DNA of 64,000 bases, from assembly GCF_002205795.1 (NCBI RefSeq), contig NZ_NIUY01000001.1, forward strand, positions 496,001-560,000, in the 5' to 3' direction. The notes beneath the pieces are model-generated. The model had not been told where the DNA came from. It ran no database searches and saw only the letters and a program-made list of their open reading frames with translations. The translations under genes and the position numbers were made by a program. Positions 1 to 9,114 of the stretch are shown one piece after another (position 1 is the stretch's first letter; every line of letters begins with the position of its first letter). The DNA is from Chryseobacterium sp. VAUSW3 (GTDB lineage Bacteria > Bacteroidota > Bacteroidia > Flavobacteriales > Weeksellaceae).

Positions 1-3000
1 TCAGGCAGGAATTTATCTACATTCACCGTCGTATTTACATTAAATGCTGACAGTGTAGACTGTGCCCTTTCGGCCGGTTTTTGTGAAATTCCGCCAAAAC
101 CGATTGTAGAGTAAGAAGCATTTGCATTTACTAAAGCAAAATCCCCCAGGTTAAAGTTAACACTTGCATTCCCGGCATAACCGCCTTTGTTCTCGATTTC
201 AGAAAGACGGATCTCATTCACCCAAAGTACAAGGTCTTTAGAATTCACCTCATCCTTGTTCCGCACACCGAGCATAATCGTGGTTACATTTCCTAAACTT
301 GGCCGACCTTTAATGAAGATTTTCTTGTTAGGATCAAGAGCGGAATATTCAACATCCTCCGTTCTGTCATCAATCTGAATTTGAGAATTGCCGTCACGAC
401 GAAGTTTCGCATCCACAAAATTCTGAATCAGAATATCCACTGAGTTTTCCGCTGGCCAGATTTCCATTGGCGAAGTTGCATTTTTCGGAGTGTAAGTTAG
501 AGAGGTTTCGTATTCGTAATAGTTATCGGTCGCGTCACTACCGAAACGGATGAAGAATTTAGCGTTCGGGTCCAAACCGTTGCTCTGCGCACCTGCTCTT
601 ACGTCCTCAGCATGTACAAAAAGTTCAAGATTTTTGTAGCGTCTCATATCTAAAGCCACATTTTTGAAAACCCCGCGAGCAGTCTTAGGCTCAATCGGCG
701 CGGTTTTCATATAAAGCGACGCTTCATTTTGTCTTTGAGCACCCGCATTTCCACTTAAAACCTGTCTTTCGATTCCCGGAGGAAGTACGTAAGGCGGTTG
801 GTTTAAACCGTTTTCCTCCAGGTTTACACTACCCACATCGAGGTTTTTGTTGTCTACAGGATTTACACCTTCAGTATCTGTAGTATTGGTTGCAATATCT
901 TTGGTGTATTTTCTCCAGTCGCTTCTTACCAAATCCAAAGTTCCGAAACGGAGTGTTGCAGTTTGGTCAAATCCTGTTAAAAGCATTCTTGCAAAACGGA
1001 CATTGTTGAGGATTGAAAGGTCTTTTACGCCTCCTTCATTGGCTCCCTGATCAAACTGAGAAACCGGTACTCGGAAAAGATACCATTTATTGGATCCGGT
1101 TTGCCCGTTCTGGAATTTTACTTCCACCTCCTTTTCATCAACAATAAATTTCTGTCCTACAGCAAGGCTGGATTTGTCGAGGTTAATGGTGTATTGGGTA
1201 TAATTTTCGTTCTGATCTAAATTGTAATCGCGGTTTACATCTTCTGCATCAGGAGTCTGTGTGGCCACTTCCAAGGTGTTGCTCTGGGAGTTTCCTTCCG
1301 GATTACGGAAATATTTATAACGTTCCGTAAGCGAAGAAGCCTGTGCTCCCTGGAATTTATCTGAAAGGTAAAATACAAAATCATCGGAAGCCGGATCCGG
1401 AGTATTAAGTACAGGATTAAAGAAGGTGGTTCCGAATTTCGCTGCTTCACCCTGGGCATCCAAACCGTCGTAACCTAAATCCTGAGCGGTTCTTTCTTCA
1501 TTTTCAGTAGAAAAAGCGTACAGAATCGGGAATTGGTTCGGCTGATTTCCCCAGTTTGTTGTCGTTGTATTTGCCGGAACATTCGGAGTCGGCAAGCCGT
1601 TTTCGTACTGCAGTTTTCCGTCTTTAAGTACATCTTCTGACACGTTTCCTAACTGAAGCAAAAGTTTAGGATTTGCACCCAGATTGTTTCCGTCCGCATA
1701 AGGATCCATCATCCAGAATTCAACGTATTCAATGTTTGAGTTGATAAAATTGGATACCGAAATCGGACGCATCAATCCCGCCCATCGTTCTTGGGTGCTT
1801 TCGCTGTTCGGGTTTAAGTTATAAGGTCCTCTCTCGGTCGGGAAATAAGTAATATCGAACGTGTTGGTATAAAGCTGCTCGCCCGCAACGAAATCCCGCG
1901 AATTGTATAATTCCTGAGTCTGAACCCTTCTTGAAGCATGATTTGAAACCGCCTGAGCATTGATTCCGTTGGGTGCTTTGCCACCAATTCCGTAAAATCT
2001 TGGGTCGATGTTGTACCAAGTCATTAAACCTCTTCCGTTGCCATGTGCCAGGTTATCATTTAAAGTTGAATTCGAAAAATATGGCTCCGGATTTTTCTCA
2101 GGCTTAGAAGCCAAACTCCACATGGCAGGTTCCTTTAAAGAGATCTTGGATGTTGTCTGTTCGAAATCGTCGATGTAAGACTGGTCGCCAATGCCTTTGT
2201 TCTGCCCCGGAATCAGGTAAGCGCCTTCCGCCAAAAAACTGAAGTTTGACGGAGCTTCGGTATTTACAAACGGTATTTTATCGGTAAGCCGAGTAAGGAA
2301 AGGCAGCTCATTATTATATAAAACATTGAAGCCTGCCATGGTATTGTTCACGGCTTCCTGACCGAAGTTTACCTTTTGGGTTAATGGAGTTTCGGAGTAA
2401 TTTACCACGGTTCCGCCGATCGTTAAATGTTCATTGAACTTTCGCTCCAAATTAAGGCCTAAAAATCTTTTTCTCTGGGTATTGAAAGTCAGTTGGTTTT
2501 CCAGGGAAATATTAATCGCCTGGCCAGACTGTTTCACGGTTTCATTAATTATATTCACCGTTCCGAGCATATAATCTACCGTATAATCAATCCCTTCCTG
2601 AAGCTGTACGCCGTTTGCCGTAACTTTCACCGATCCCTGCGGCACATTAATCGCGCCTAAAGAAATCCCGGTACCCTGCGAACCTTTATAACGGCCTTCG
2701 AGCGTATATCCTAAAGCCAGGCGGTTTTCGGATGCAACATTTTTGAACTGGTTATAAAGTTCGTTGAAGACAAATTTCGGGTCACTGCTTCCTAAGACAC
2801 TCTGTAAATACGCACCGAAAGGTTTCGCCTTCGTAAAAATAATTTTTCCGTTTTCCGGATCTACGGTAATTCCCGGAACAAAATCGAAAATTCCGTCTCC
2901 GGTTGTTGTTCCGTTCTGCTGTAAATCGTTATTCATATTGAGACGATCCCAATTGAAAAGTTTCAGGAGATTAATATCCTGCACCGGCGTATTTGGCAGA

Positions 3001-4613
3001 TAATTTACTTTTCCGTTCTGGGGATCTCTTAGATAAACATTCAGTAAAAATCCGTCCTGGCTGATGTCGTTCGAATTTAATGCATAAATATTCTTCATCA
3101 TCAAATCCCACATCGGCGTAGTCGTCGTTGTTTTGGTATTCGATTTCAAAAGCTTCGTGATGAGCACCGGACTTTCTTCCGAAAACTCACCCACTTTATA
3201 CACTTTATTGTCGCCGTTCAGCGTGTAGGTATAAGCGACGGTTAACAGCTGATTATCGTTAAGCCTCTGGTTGAGTGACAAATATCCCAACTGCGGATGA
3301 AATCTGAATTCATTCTGGTTAAGCTTTCTGGCTTTTCTGTTGAAAATAAACTGCTCCCCATCAGTATAAGTCTCCGGAGAACCGCCGGCATTTGGAAAAG
3401 ACTGCCCATTAATCGCATTGTAAGCAGTATTGATGTCCCGTATACCGGACCCAAGACTTACGATTCCCTGATAAAGATTATTCTGCGAGTTGTCGGGAAA
3501 ACCCGAAACCCCTTCACCCAAATCACGGATCCCTAAAATTCCCTTCTGATCCTGAAGATTACCCGAACCCTGATCCAAAACCCAGGCTTCAATCCTTGTA
3601 ATACTGATTCTGGAATTGATCTGAGGATAATTAAGCAATGCATTATCGTAAGAATTAAGGAAATAATGCCCAAGATAGTAATGCTGATTATCTTCATAAT
3701 CGATTGCGTTGAGTTTGAACGTATTCATTACACCACCGCCCTGTGCGATAATGTTACGTGCTTCTCCCTGTTGCTGGGAAAACACAACTGTTCCGGTGGT
3801 TTTACCCAACTGAAATTCAGTCTTTAAACCAAACAGTGATTCGGAACCACGAATAAGACTTGTAGAAAGCGGCATATTGACATTACCGAACTCTACTCTT
3901 TTAATAATTTTATCTTCCCCGCCGGTTGTTTTATCATTTAAACCTTTGCTTTGCAGATCCTTCCAGGTTCCTTTTGCCTGCCACACCAGATTCATCCGGT
4001 TTTCGAAAGCGAACCCACTTTGAGTGTCGTAATTAGCCTTAAGTTGCAGATTTTCACCTACTTTACCTAATAACCCCAACTGAATCCGTTGCTGAATATC
4101 AATCGCAAAATTGGTTCTGTTCTGAGGTAAGATTAAAGGATTGTCAATTTTCTGGTAAAGCCCACCAATATCGAAAGACGCGAAACCCTGTGGAATAATT
4201 TCGATTTTATTACCGCCGAATATGGATTCGAAAAGTCTGTTCTTGATATTCAGACTCGGAAGGAGTCCTTTTTTCTCTGCATCGGTTTGGTCTTTTCGGT
4301 ACCCAAGATTGTTAACCGACGATTTTTCTTTGTAATACTCGCTCAGCTGATTATTGAGCATATACTGGTAATACTCCGCCGAAGTCATTGAAACGGGATT
4401 ACCAACCACCATATTGCCGATTTTGGGATACAGAAAATACATGCCGCTTGGAACATCATAAAATGCTTCGTAACGGATAGGATTTGGTAATGAAAAATCC
4501 TGTCTTACTGAACTGCTGTCCGATGGTTTAACCTGTGCGAAAGTGTTCGCAAAAGAGACCATCAGAAATAATAACAGAAAAAACTTATGCTGAAAAAAAT
4601 TATTCTTCTCCAA
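1..4613 (-). CDS. sprA: SprA, T9SS outer-membrane translocon protein (3' end beyond window)
   Basis: SprA forms the very large outer-membrane barrel through which type IX secretion cargo leaves the periplasm; it is also needed for gliding in motile relatives. About 1,537 codons are present and the frame stays open to base 1, so the C-terminal third (family about 2,350 residues) is outside. Recognisable stretches include FASFDIGGLYQKIDNP, NYDTQSGFAFENRMNLVW and SYIDDFEQTTSKISL. The first ATG in frame (4562) would cut the export signal in half. Starting at TTG 4613 gives EKNNFFQHKFFLLLFLMVS followed by FANTFAQ, a complete signal peptide, so I chose TTG. It begins 3 nt after the ruvA stop, so the two genes are probably co-transcribed. 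The window also holds T9SS cargo at 46.9 and 56.9 kb. Family certain; start inferred. Confidence 0.95.
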   Translation of the reverse strand, partial: MEKNNFFQHKFFLLLFLMVSFANTFAQVKPSDSSSVRQDFSLPNPIRYEAFYDVPSGMYFLYPKIGNMVVGNPVSMTSAEYYQYMLNNQLSEYYKEKSSVNNLGYRKDQTDAEKKGLLPSLNIKNRLFESIFGGNKIEIIPQGFASFDIGGLYQKIDNPLILPQNRTNFAIDIQQRIQLGLLGKVGENLQLKANYDTQSGFAFENRMNLVWQAKGTWKDLQSKGLNDKTTGGEDKIIKRVEFGNVNMPLSTSLIRGSESLFGLKTEFQLGKTTGTVVFSQQQGEARNIIAQGGGVMNTFKLNAIDYEDNQHYYLGHYFLNSYDNALLNYPQINSRISITRIEAWVLDQGSGNLQDQKGILGIRDLGEGVSGFPDNSQNNLYQGIVSLGSGIRDINTAYNAINGQSFPNAGGSPETYTDGEQFIFNRKARKLNQNEFRFHPQLGYLSLNQRLNDNQLLTVAYTYTLNGDNKVYKVGEFSEESPVLITKLLKSNTKTTTTTPMWDLMMKNIYALNSNDISQDGFLLNVYLRDPQNGKVNYLPNTPVQDINLLKLFNWDRLNMNNDLQQNGTTTGDGIFDFVPGITVDPENGKIIFTKAKPFGAYLQSVLGSSDPKFVFNELYNQFKNVASENRLALGYTLEGRYKGSQGTGISLGAINVPQGSVKVTANGVQLQEGIDYTVDYMLGTVNIINETVKQSGQAINISLENQLTFNTQRKRFLGLNLERKFNEHLTIGGTVVNYSETPLTQKVNFGQEAVNNTMAGFNVLYNNELPFLTRLTDKIPFVNTEAPSNFSFLAEGAYLIPGQNKGIGDQSYIDDFEQTTSKISLKEPAMWSLASKPEKNPEPYFSNSTLNDNLAHGNGRGLMTWYNIDPRFYGIGGKAPNGINAQAVSNHASRRVQTQELYNSRDFVAGEQLYTNTFDITYFPTERGPYNLNPNSESTQERWAGLMRPISVSNFINSNIEYVEFWMMDPYADGNNLGANPKLLLQLGNVSEDVLKDGKLQYENGLPTPNVPANTTTTNWGNQPNQFPILYAFSTENEERTAQDLGYDGLDAQGEAAKFGTTFFNPVLNTPDPASDDFVFYLSDKFQGAQASSLTERYKYFRNPEGNSQSNTLEVATQTPDAEDVNRDYNLDQNENYTQYTINLDKSSLAVGQKFIVDEKEVEVKFQNGQTGSNKWYLFRVPVSQFDQGANEGGVKDLSILNNVRFARMLLTGFDQTATLRFGTLDLVRSDWRKYTKDIATNTTDTEGVNPVDNKNLDVGSVNLEENGLNQPPYVLPPGIERQVLSGNAGAQRQNEASLYMKTAPIEPKTARGVFKNVALDMRRYKNLELFVHAEDVRAGAQSNGLDPNAKFFIRFGSDATDNYYEYETSLTYTPKNATSPMEIWPAENSVDILIQNFVDAKLRRDGNSQIQIDDRTEDVEYSALDPNKKIFIKGRPSLGNVTTIMLGVRNKDEVNSKDLVLWVNEIRLSEIENKGGYAGNASVNFNLGDFALVNANASYSTIGFGGISQKPAERAQSTLSAFNVNTTVNVDKFLP

Positions 4614-4616
4614 ATG

Positions 4617-5201
4617 TTAAATGTTTTTTAAGATTTGCTTTACAAGATCCTCGACTGACAGATCCGGATTTTGCTTCAGGAAACGATCGGCAATCTTCTC
4701 GCTCATTTTTTTGGAAATACCCAAAACCTCTACTGCAGATAACGCTTCTTCTTTTACTTTATTATTTACAAATGTAGAAATATTTTCCTCAGAAACCCTG
4801 AATTTTTGGACTTTATCACGCAAATCCACAATGATTCTCTCGGCAGTCTTCGTACCGATTCCCTTAACTTTTTGAAGCAGCAAACTGTTATTATTAATAA
4901 TCGCGGCAGCGATTTCTTCCAAGCTTAGTGAAGACAGCATGATGATGGCAGAAACCGGCCCTACTCCGTTAACAGAAATTAACAGGTTGAACAAATCTTT
5001 TTCTAAAATACTGTTAAATCCGAAGAGCAAATGGGCATCTTCACGGATAATCTGCTGTATATGCAGAAATGTAGGCTGTCCTAAAACCAGTTTTTCGGAA
5101 GTCTGCAGACTGATCCCGACAAAATAACCAACACCATTTACATCAACAACGACTGAGGTAGGATTAAGTTCCTGTACAATACCCTTGAGCGTATAAATCA
5201 T
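4617..5201 (-). CDS. ruvA: Holliday junction branch migration protein RuvA
   Basis: RuvA binds four-way DNA junctions as a tetramer and loads the RuvB motor during recombinational repair. The 194-residue protein has the usual length and plan: an N-terminal OB fold (MIYTLKGIVQELNPTSVVVD, GVGYFVGIS), a central pair of helix-hairpin-helix motifs (SVNGVGPVSA and KVKGIGTKTAERI) and a C-terminal RuvB-contacting domain after about residue 150. It is the first gene of a probable ruvA-sprA transcript, with a TATATTTG promoter box just upstream. No ruvB or ruvC lies in the window, which is common in this class, where the genes are scattered. Confidence 0.97.
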   Translation of the reverse strand: MIYTLKGIVQELNPTSVVVDVNGVGYFVGISLQTSEKLVLGQPTFLHIQQIIREDAHLLFGFNSILEKDLFNLLISVNGVGPVSAIIMLSSLSLEEIAAAIINNNSLLLQKVKGIGTKTAERIIVDLRDKVQKFRVSEENISTFVNNKVKEEALSAVEVLGISKKMSEKIADRFLKQNPDLSVEDLVKQILKNI

Positions 5202-5221
5202 TATTTATGTTTTGAAGAAGC

Positions 5222-5229
5222 CAAATATA
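5222..5229 (-). promoter_or_regulatory. Probable -7 promoter box of ruvA-sprA
   Basis: Minus-strand TATATTTG matches the Bacteroidetes -7 consensus TAnnTTTG. It ends 20 nt before the ruvA ATG, leaving a short leader of about 15 nt. No clear -33 TTTG was seen. Confidence 0.5.
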
Positions 5230-5348
5230 AGATTTTTAAAATTTTAAACCCTATTGATTTCAGCTTTCCAACAAAAGACATATTTTTTTGCCGGTTCTTG
5301 TTAAATGAAGAGTAAAACCATGGATGTTTTACAATAATGAAATAAAAA

Positions 5349-5380
5349 AAACCGCGGAAAGTCTAGATCTTCCGCAGTTT
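5349..5380 (-). terminator. Rho-independent terminator of maeB
   Basis: An 11-bp stem (5349-5359 with 5370-5380) pairs on the minus strand with one G-U wobble and is followed by a T run. It lies 26 nt past the maeB stop. The wobble sits so that the RNA pairs fully only from the minus strand. Confidence 0.85.
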
Positions 5381-5405
5381 TTCACTACAATTATGTAATC
5401 CTTTA

Positions 5406-7697
5406 TTACTTTTTCATTTCCTCTCTTTTCTGAGCATCCAGAACGGCGATTGTCGCAAGGTTTACGATTTCATCTACGCTTGCACGCATTTGAAGAACGT
5501 GAACCGGCTGTTTCAGACCCATTAAAATTGGCCCAACAACCTGCGCCACCTTCATCCCGCGGATGATTTTGTAAGAAAGGTTCGCACTTTCCAGATTCGG
5601 GAAGACAAAAACGTTCGCCGGTGTAGTACCCAGTTTAGAGAATGGATAATCTGAAAGATGATCGGCATTCATTGCGAAATCCGGCTGTATTTCACCATCT
5701 ACAATCATTTTCGGATATTTCTCATGAAGTATGGCTACCGCCTCAGCTACTTTTTTCGAAGTTTCAGAAATTCCGGCGAAATTCTCAAACGATAGCATAG
5801 CAATTCGTGGCTCGATAGCGAAAGATTTCACGACGATTTCAGACATTCTTGCGATGCCTACCAGGTCCTGAGCAGTCGGGTTCTGAACAACTGAAGTATC
5901 CGCAAAGAAAATCGGTTTCTTCTCGGTAAGTATCATCATCATTGATGAAACTTTATCCACACCTTTTTCTTTCTCAATGATCTCAAGCACAGGCCTTAAG
6001 GTGGAAGAATAATTTTTTGAAAAACCAACGATCAGTGCATCCGTATCACCATTTCTCAACATCAGTGGACCGAAATAATCACGCTGGCGAACAAATCTTT
6101 TTGCTTTATATTCGTTCATGCCCTTGCGCTGACGAAGCTTCCAAAGATCTTCTCTGTATTTTTTACGGTTTTCTTCCTGATCATCGTCTGCAGGATCCAC
6201 AATCGGAACATCGATTTCGATTCCGAATTTTTTCATCTGCTCTTTGATGTATTTTTTCTCACCCAAAAGTATCGGTTGTGCAATACCTTCTTCGTAAAGA
6301 ATTTGTGCAGCTTTCAGTACATTGTATTCTTCTGCATTTCCGAGGGTAACTCTTTTCGGGTTCGATCGCGCGCGGTTCTGCATCATTCGGATGAGTTTTT
6401 CGTCGCGACCCATTCTGTCGAGAAGACTGTTTTCGTAATCTTCGAAATTTTCAATCGGCTTACCAGCGATCCCGCTTTCCATCGCAGCTTTGGCTACTGC
6501 CATCGATACTTTGGTAATCAGTCTGTTATCGAAGGGTTTAGGAATAAAATATTCTCTTCCGAAACTTAAATTTTTTAAGTTATAAGCCAAAATAACCGCT
6601 TCCGGAACTGGCTCTTTTGCTAAGTTTGCAATTGCATGAACTGCCGCAAGCTTCATCTCTTCATTAATTCCACGCGCCTGCACATCGAGCGCGCCACGGA
6701 AGATGTAAGGAAAACCAAGAACATTGTTTACCTGGTTAGGATAATCGCTTCGGCCGGTGGCCATGATGGTATCTTTTCTGGTTTCCATTGCCAGGTCGTA
6801 CTCGATCTCGGGATTTGGATTTGCCAAGCCAAAAACGATAGGATTTTCTGCCATTGAAAGCAGCATTTCCGGTGTCATTACATTGCCTTTTGAGAGTCCA
6901 ACAAACACATCGGCTCCCTTCAAAGCATCCGAAAGCGTTTCCAGATCAGTTTGTGCGACAAAATCGATCTTTTCAGGAGTTAGGTTTTCTCTTTTATGAT
7001 TGATGACTCCTTTGGAATCGCACATCAGGATATTTTCTTTTTTAAGACCTAATTCCACATAAAGTTTTGTGCAGGCAATTGCCGCAGCTCCGGCGCCATT
7101 AACCACCATTTTCACATCATCGATTTTCTTTCCGGCGATTTCGAGGGCATTAATTAAAGCAGCTGCAGAAATTATAGCGGTACCGTGCTGATCATCATGC
7201 ATCAGCGGAATATTGAGTTCTTCTTTCAGACGCTGCTCGATGTAAAATGCTTCAGGAGCTTTTATATCTTCAAGGTTGATTCCACCGAAAGTAGGGGCGA
7301 TTCCTTTGACAATCTCAATGAATTTGTCGGGATCTTTTTCATCGATTTCAATATCAAAAACATTGATATCGGCGAAAATTTTAAACAAGAGGCCTTTACC
7401 TTCCATCACCGGTTTTGAAGCTTCGGCACCAATGTCGCCCAATCCTAAAACGGCAGTTCCGTTAGAAATTACGGCCACTAAATTCCCTTTTCCTGTATAA
7501 TCGTAAACTGTTTTGGGATCCTTTTCAATTTCCAGACATGGGATGGCGACACCCGGGGAATAAGCTAAGGAGAGGTCGCGCTGCGAAGAGTGCGGTTTTG
7601 AAGGAATGACTTCGATCTTTCCTTTCGGTTCGGTCTTATGATAATCGAGGGCTGCCTGGTTAAAGTTTTTCTCGTCTCTGTTTGTTTTGCTTGACAT
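5406..7697 (-). CDS. maeB: NADP-dependent malic enzyme with phosphotransacetylase-like C-terminus
   Basis: Oxidatively decarboxylates malate to pyruvate, giving NADPH. At 763 residues it has the long MaeB architecture: malic enzyme N-terminal and NAD(P)-binding halves (SLAYSPGVAIPCLEI, MHDDQHGTAIISAAAL, VVNGAGAAAIACTKLY, GLANPNPEIEYDLA) through about residue 420, then a phosphate acetyl/butyryl-transferase-like domain (RVTLGNAEEYNVLKAAQIL ... FVFPNLESANLSYKI) that in known MaeB proteins is regulatory rather than catalytic. It is a stand-alone gene with its own terminator; 92 nt separate it from the upstream kinase-like gene. Nothing odd was seen. Confidence 0.96.
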   Translation of the reverse strand: MSSKTNRDEKNFNQAALDYHKTEPKGKIEVIPSKPHSSQRDLSLAYSPGVAIPCLEIEKDPKTVYDYTGKGNLVAVISNGTAVLGLGDIGAEASKPVMEGKGLLFKIFADINVFDIEIDEKDPDKFIEIVKGIAPTFGGINLEDIKAPEAFYIEQRLKEELNIPLMHDDQHGTAIISAAALINALEIAGKKIDDVKMVVNGAGAAAIACTKLYVELGLKKENILMCDSKGVINHKRENLTPEKIDFVAQTDLETLSDALKGADVFVGLSKGNVMTPEMLLSMAENPIVFGLANPNPEIEYDLAMETRKDTIMATGRSDYPNQVNNVLGFPYIFRGALDVQARGINEEMKLAAVHAIANLAKEPVPEAVILAYNLKNLSFGREYFIPKPFDNRLITKVSMAVAKAAMESGIAGKPIENFEDYENSLLDRMGRDEKLIRMMQNRARSNPKRVTLGNAEEYNVLKAAQILYEEGIAQPILLGEKKYIKEQMKKFGIEIDVPIVDPADDDQEENRKKYREDLWKLRQRKGMNEYKAKRFVRQRDYFGPLMLRNGDTDALIVGFSKNYSSTLRPVLEIIEKEKGVDKVSSMMMILTEKKPIFFADTSVVQNPTAQDLVGIARMSEIVVKSFAIEPRIAMLSFENFAGISETSKKVAEAVAILHEKYPKMIVDGEIQPDFAMNADHLSDYPFSKLGTTPANVFVFPNLESANLSYKIIRGMKVAQVVGPILMGLKQPVHVLQMRASVDEIVNLATIAVLDAQKREEMKK

Positions 7698-7789
7698 AAT
7701 TTTTGGTTTTTCAATATCAGAAACCGGTTTCCCAGATTCTGAATAAGATTTCTGAATAAAATCTCTGCATTAATAATTTTTTCCGGCAG

Positions 7790-8650
7790 TTAGTTTAACT
7801 CCAGAATGTACTTTTTGTGGTAATCCACTAAACTTTCGATTGGTTTCTGCACTACTTTCCCCACGGTTAAGTTAAGTTCTGCGGCTGCGGCTCTTAAAAT
7901 ATCTTCATAAATAAAAGCGATGTAGCCAATAAAATTTATTTCAACTTTCCCTGCTTCGGGATAAGGAAGCACCTGATAATCGAGGAAATTCTTCATCTCA
8001 TCAAATACCATATTCTGAAAATAAGGGTGCTTTTTGCGTTCTGCGACAAACTTATTGAATTCGCCCAAATATGCGTTCGCACGCGGGTTATGGTACATTC
8101 TTTTAATCGCTTCTTCGATGGTAAGATGATAGGTGCTGATGAAATCGTTTTCTAAATCTTTCGGCAGTTTTTTCATGAAAAAACGTCTTAAGAGATGTTT
8201 TCCGAGCGCACTTCCGCTTCCTTCGTCACCGATCAAAAATCCCAGGGAAGGCAAATCGGTTCTGATTTTTTCACCGTCGAAATAGCAGGAATTGGATCCC
8301 GTACCGAGAATACAGATTATTGCGGGAGTACCGTTGTAGGCTGCATAGGCTGCGGCCGTCATATCCTCTTTTACCGTAATTTCGGCATTAGGAAAAGCTT
8401 TGGTAAACTCATCGGCGACCTTTTTTTTGTTATCGGGCGTTCCGCAACCGGATCCGTAAAAAAAAACTTTGTCGATATGATTTTTAAGGAAGAACAGTTC
8501 CTGATTCTTATCAATTTCCTGTAGGATAAACTCAGGATTAATGATATTTGGATTGAATCCCAGTGTTGTGGTTTTCAGATTGGGTTCCCCGGTATTTTCG
8601 AGAATTACCCAGTCGCATTTCGTGGAGCCGCCGTCGACAATGGCAATCAT
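7790..8650 (-). CDS. BadF/BadG/BcrA/BcrD-type ATPase, N-acetylglucosamine kinase-like
   Basis: A 286-residue member of the ASKHA (actin/sugar kinase) fold. The phosphate-1 loop is IVDGGSTKCDWVI at the N-terminus, and the phosphate-2 loop is ICILGTGSNSCYFDG near residue 115, followed by LGFLIGDEGSGSALGKHLLR, which is typical of the N-acetylglucosamine-kinase-like subgroup of the BadF/BadG family. It probably phosphorylates an amino sugar or similar hexose recovered from cell-wall turnover, but the substrate cannot be read from sequence. It lies on its own, upstream of maeB and downstream of the nifU/mrp pair. Confidence 0.85.
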   Translation of the reverse strand: MIAIVDGGSTKCDWVILENTGEPNLKTTTLGFNPNIINPEFILQEIDKNQELFFLKNHIDKVFFYGSGCGTPDNKKKVADEFTKAFPNAEITVKEDMTAAAYAAYNGTPAIICILGTGSNSCYFDGEKIRTDLPSLGFLIGDEGSGSALGKHLLRRFFMKKLPKDLENDFISTYHLTIEEAIKRMYHNPRANAYLGEFNKFVAERKKHPYFQNMVFDEMKNFLDYQVLPYPEAGKVEINFIGYIAFIYEDILRAAAAELNLTVGKVVQKPIESLVDYHKKYILELN

Positions 8651-8759
8651 ATACTGTATCGTTTAATCTGCTAAAATATCAATTTTATTTCAAACACTTT
8701 GTTATTTACCGCACAATTTTTTGTGTAGAAAACTTAAAAAAAAGTTGGTCATAAAAAAA

Positions 8760-8780
8760 GCAATTCAAATAACGAATTGC
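8760..8780 (-). terminator. Terminator of the nifU-like gene
   Basis: The 7-bp stem gcaattc/gaattgc (8760-8766, 8774-8780) is followed on the minus strand by seven T. It sits 27 nt past the nifU-like stop codon. Confidence 0.8.
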
Positions 8781-8806
8781 CTGATTTATTACTGAAAATC
8801 CAACGA

Positions 8807-9049
8807 TTATTCCACACTCAGCACTTCTACAATTTCGGGAGCAAACTGCTTAATAGTGTTTTCAACGCCCAATTTCATGGTAGAAAAACTCATGGGGCAG
8901 CCGTTGCAGTTTCCCTGAAGCTTTACATAAACTACATTGTCTTTAATATTTACCAATTCGATGTCGCCGCCGTCTTTATTAAGAAACGGCCGGATGCTCT
9001 CGAGTGCTTCGAGTACTTTGGTTACGGTTTCTTCCTGTTTTGTTTCCAT
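8807..9049 (-). CDS. NifU C-terminal-domain Fe-S scaffold protein
   Basis: An 80-residue protein made only of the NifU C-terminal (Nfu) domain, with the cluster-binding CxxC in GNCNGCPMSFSTMK and the family pattern IRPFLNKDGGDIEL. Nfu proteins hold a [4Fe-4S] cluster at a dimer interface and pass it to apo-enzymes. It follows mrp by 65 nt on the same strand; Mrp is also an Fe-S carrier ATPase, so the pair probably forms a small Fe-S assembly operon ending at the hairpin at 8760. Confidence 0.92.
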   Translation of the reverse strand: METKQEETVTKVLEALESIRPFLNKDGGDIELVNIKDNVVYVKLQGNCNGCPMSFSTMKLGVENTIKQFAPEIVEVLSVE

Positions 9050-9114
9050 TCTTAATTTTTTGGCTGATAGGTTAAAGGTTCAAATAATAACATGAATCCC
9101 AATCAGTTTCCTAT

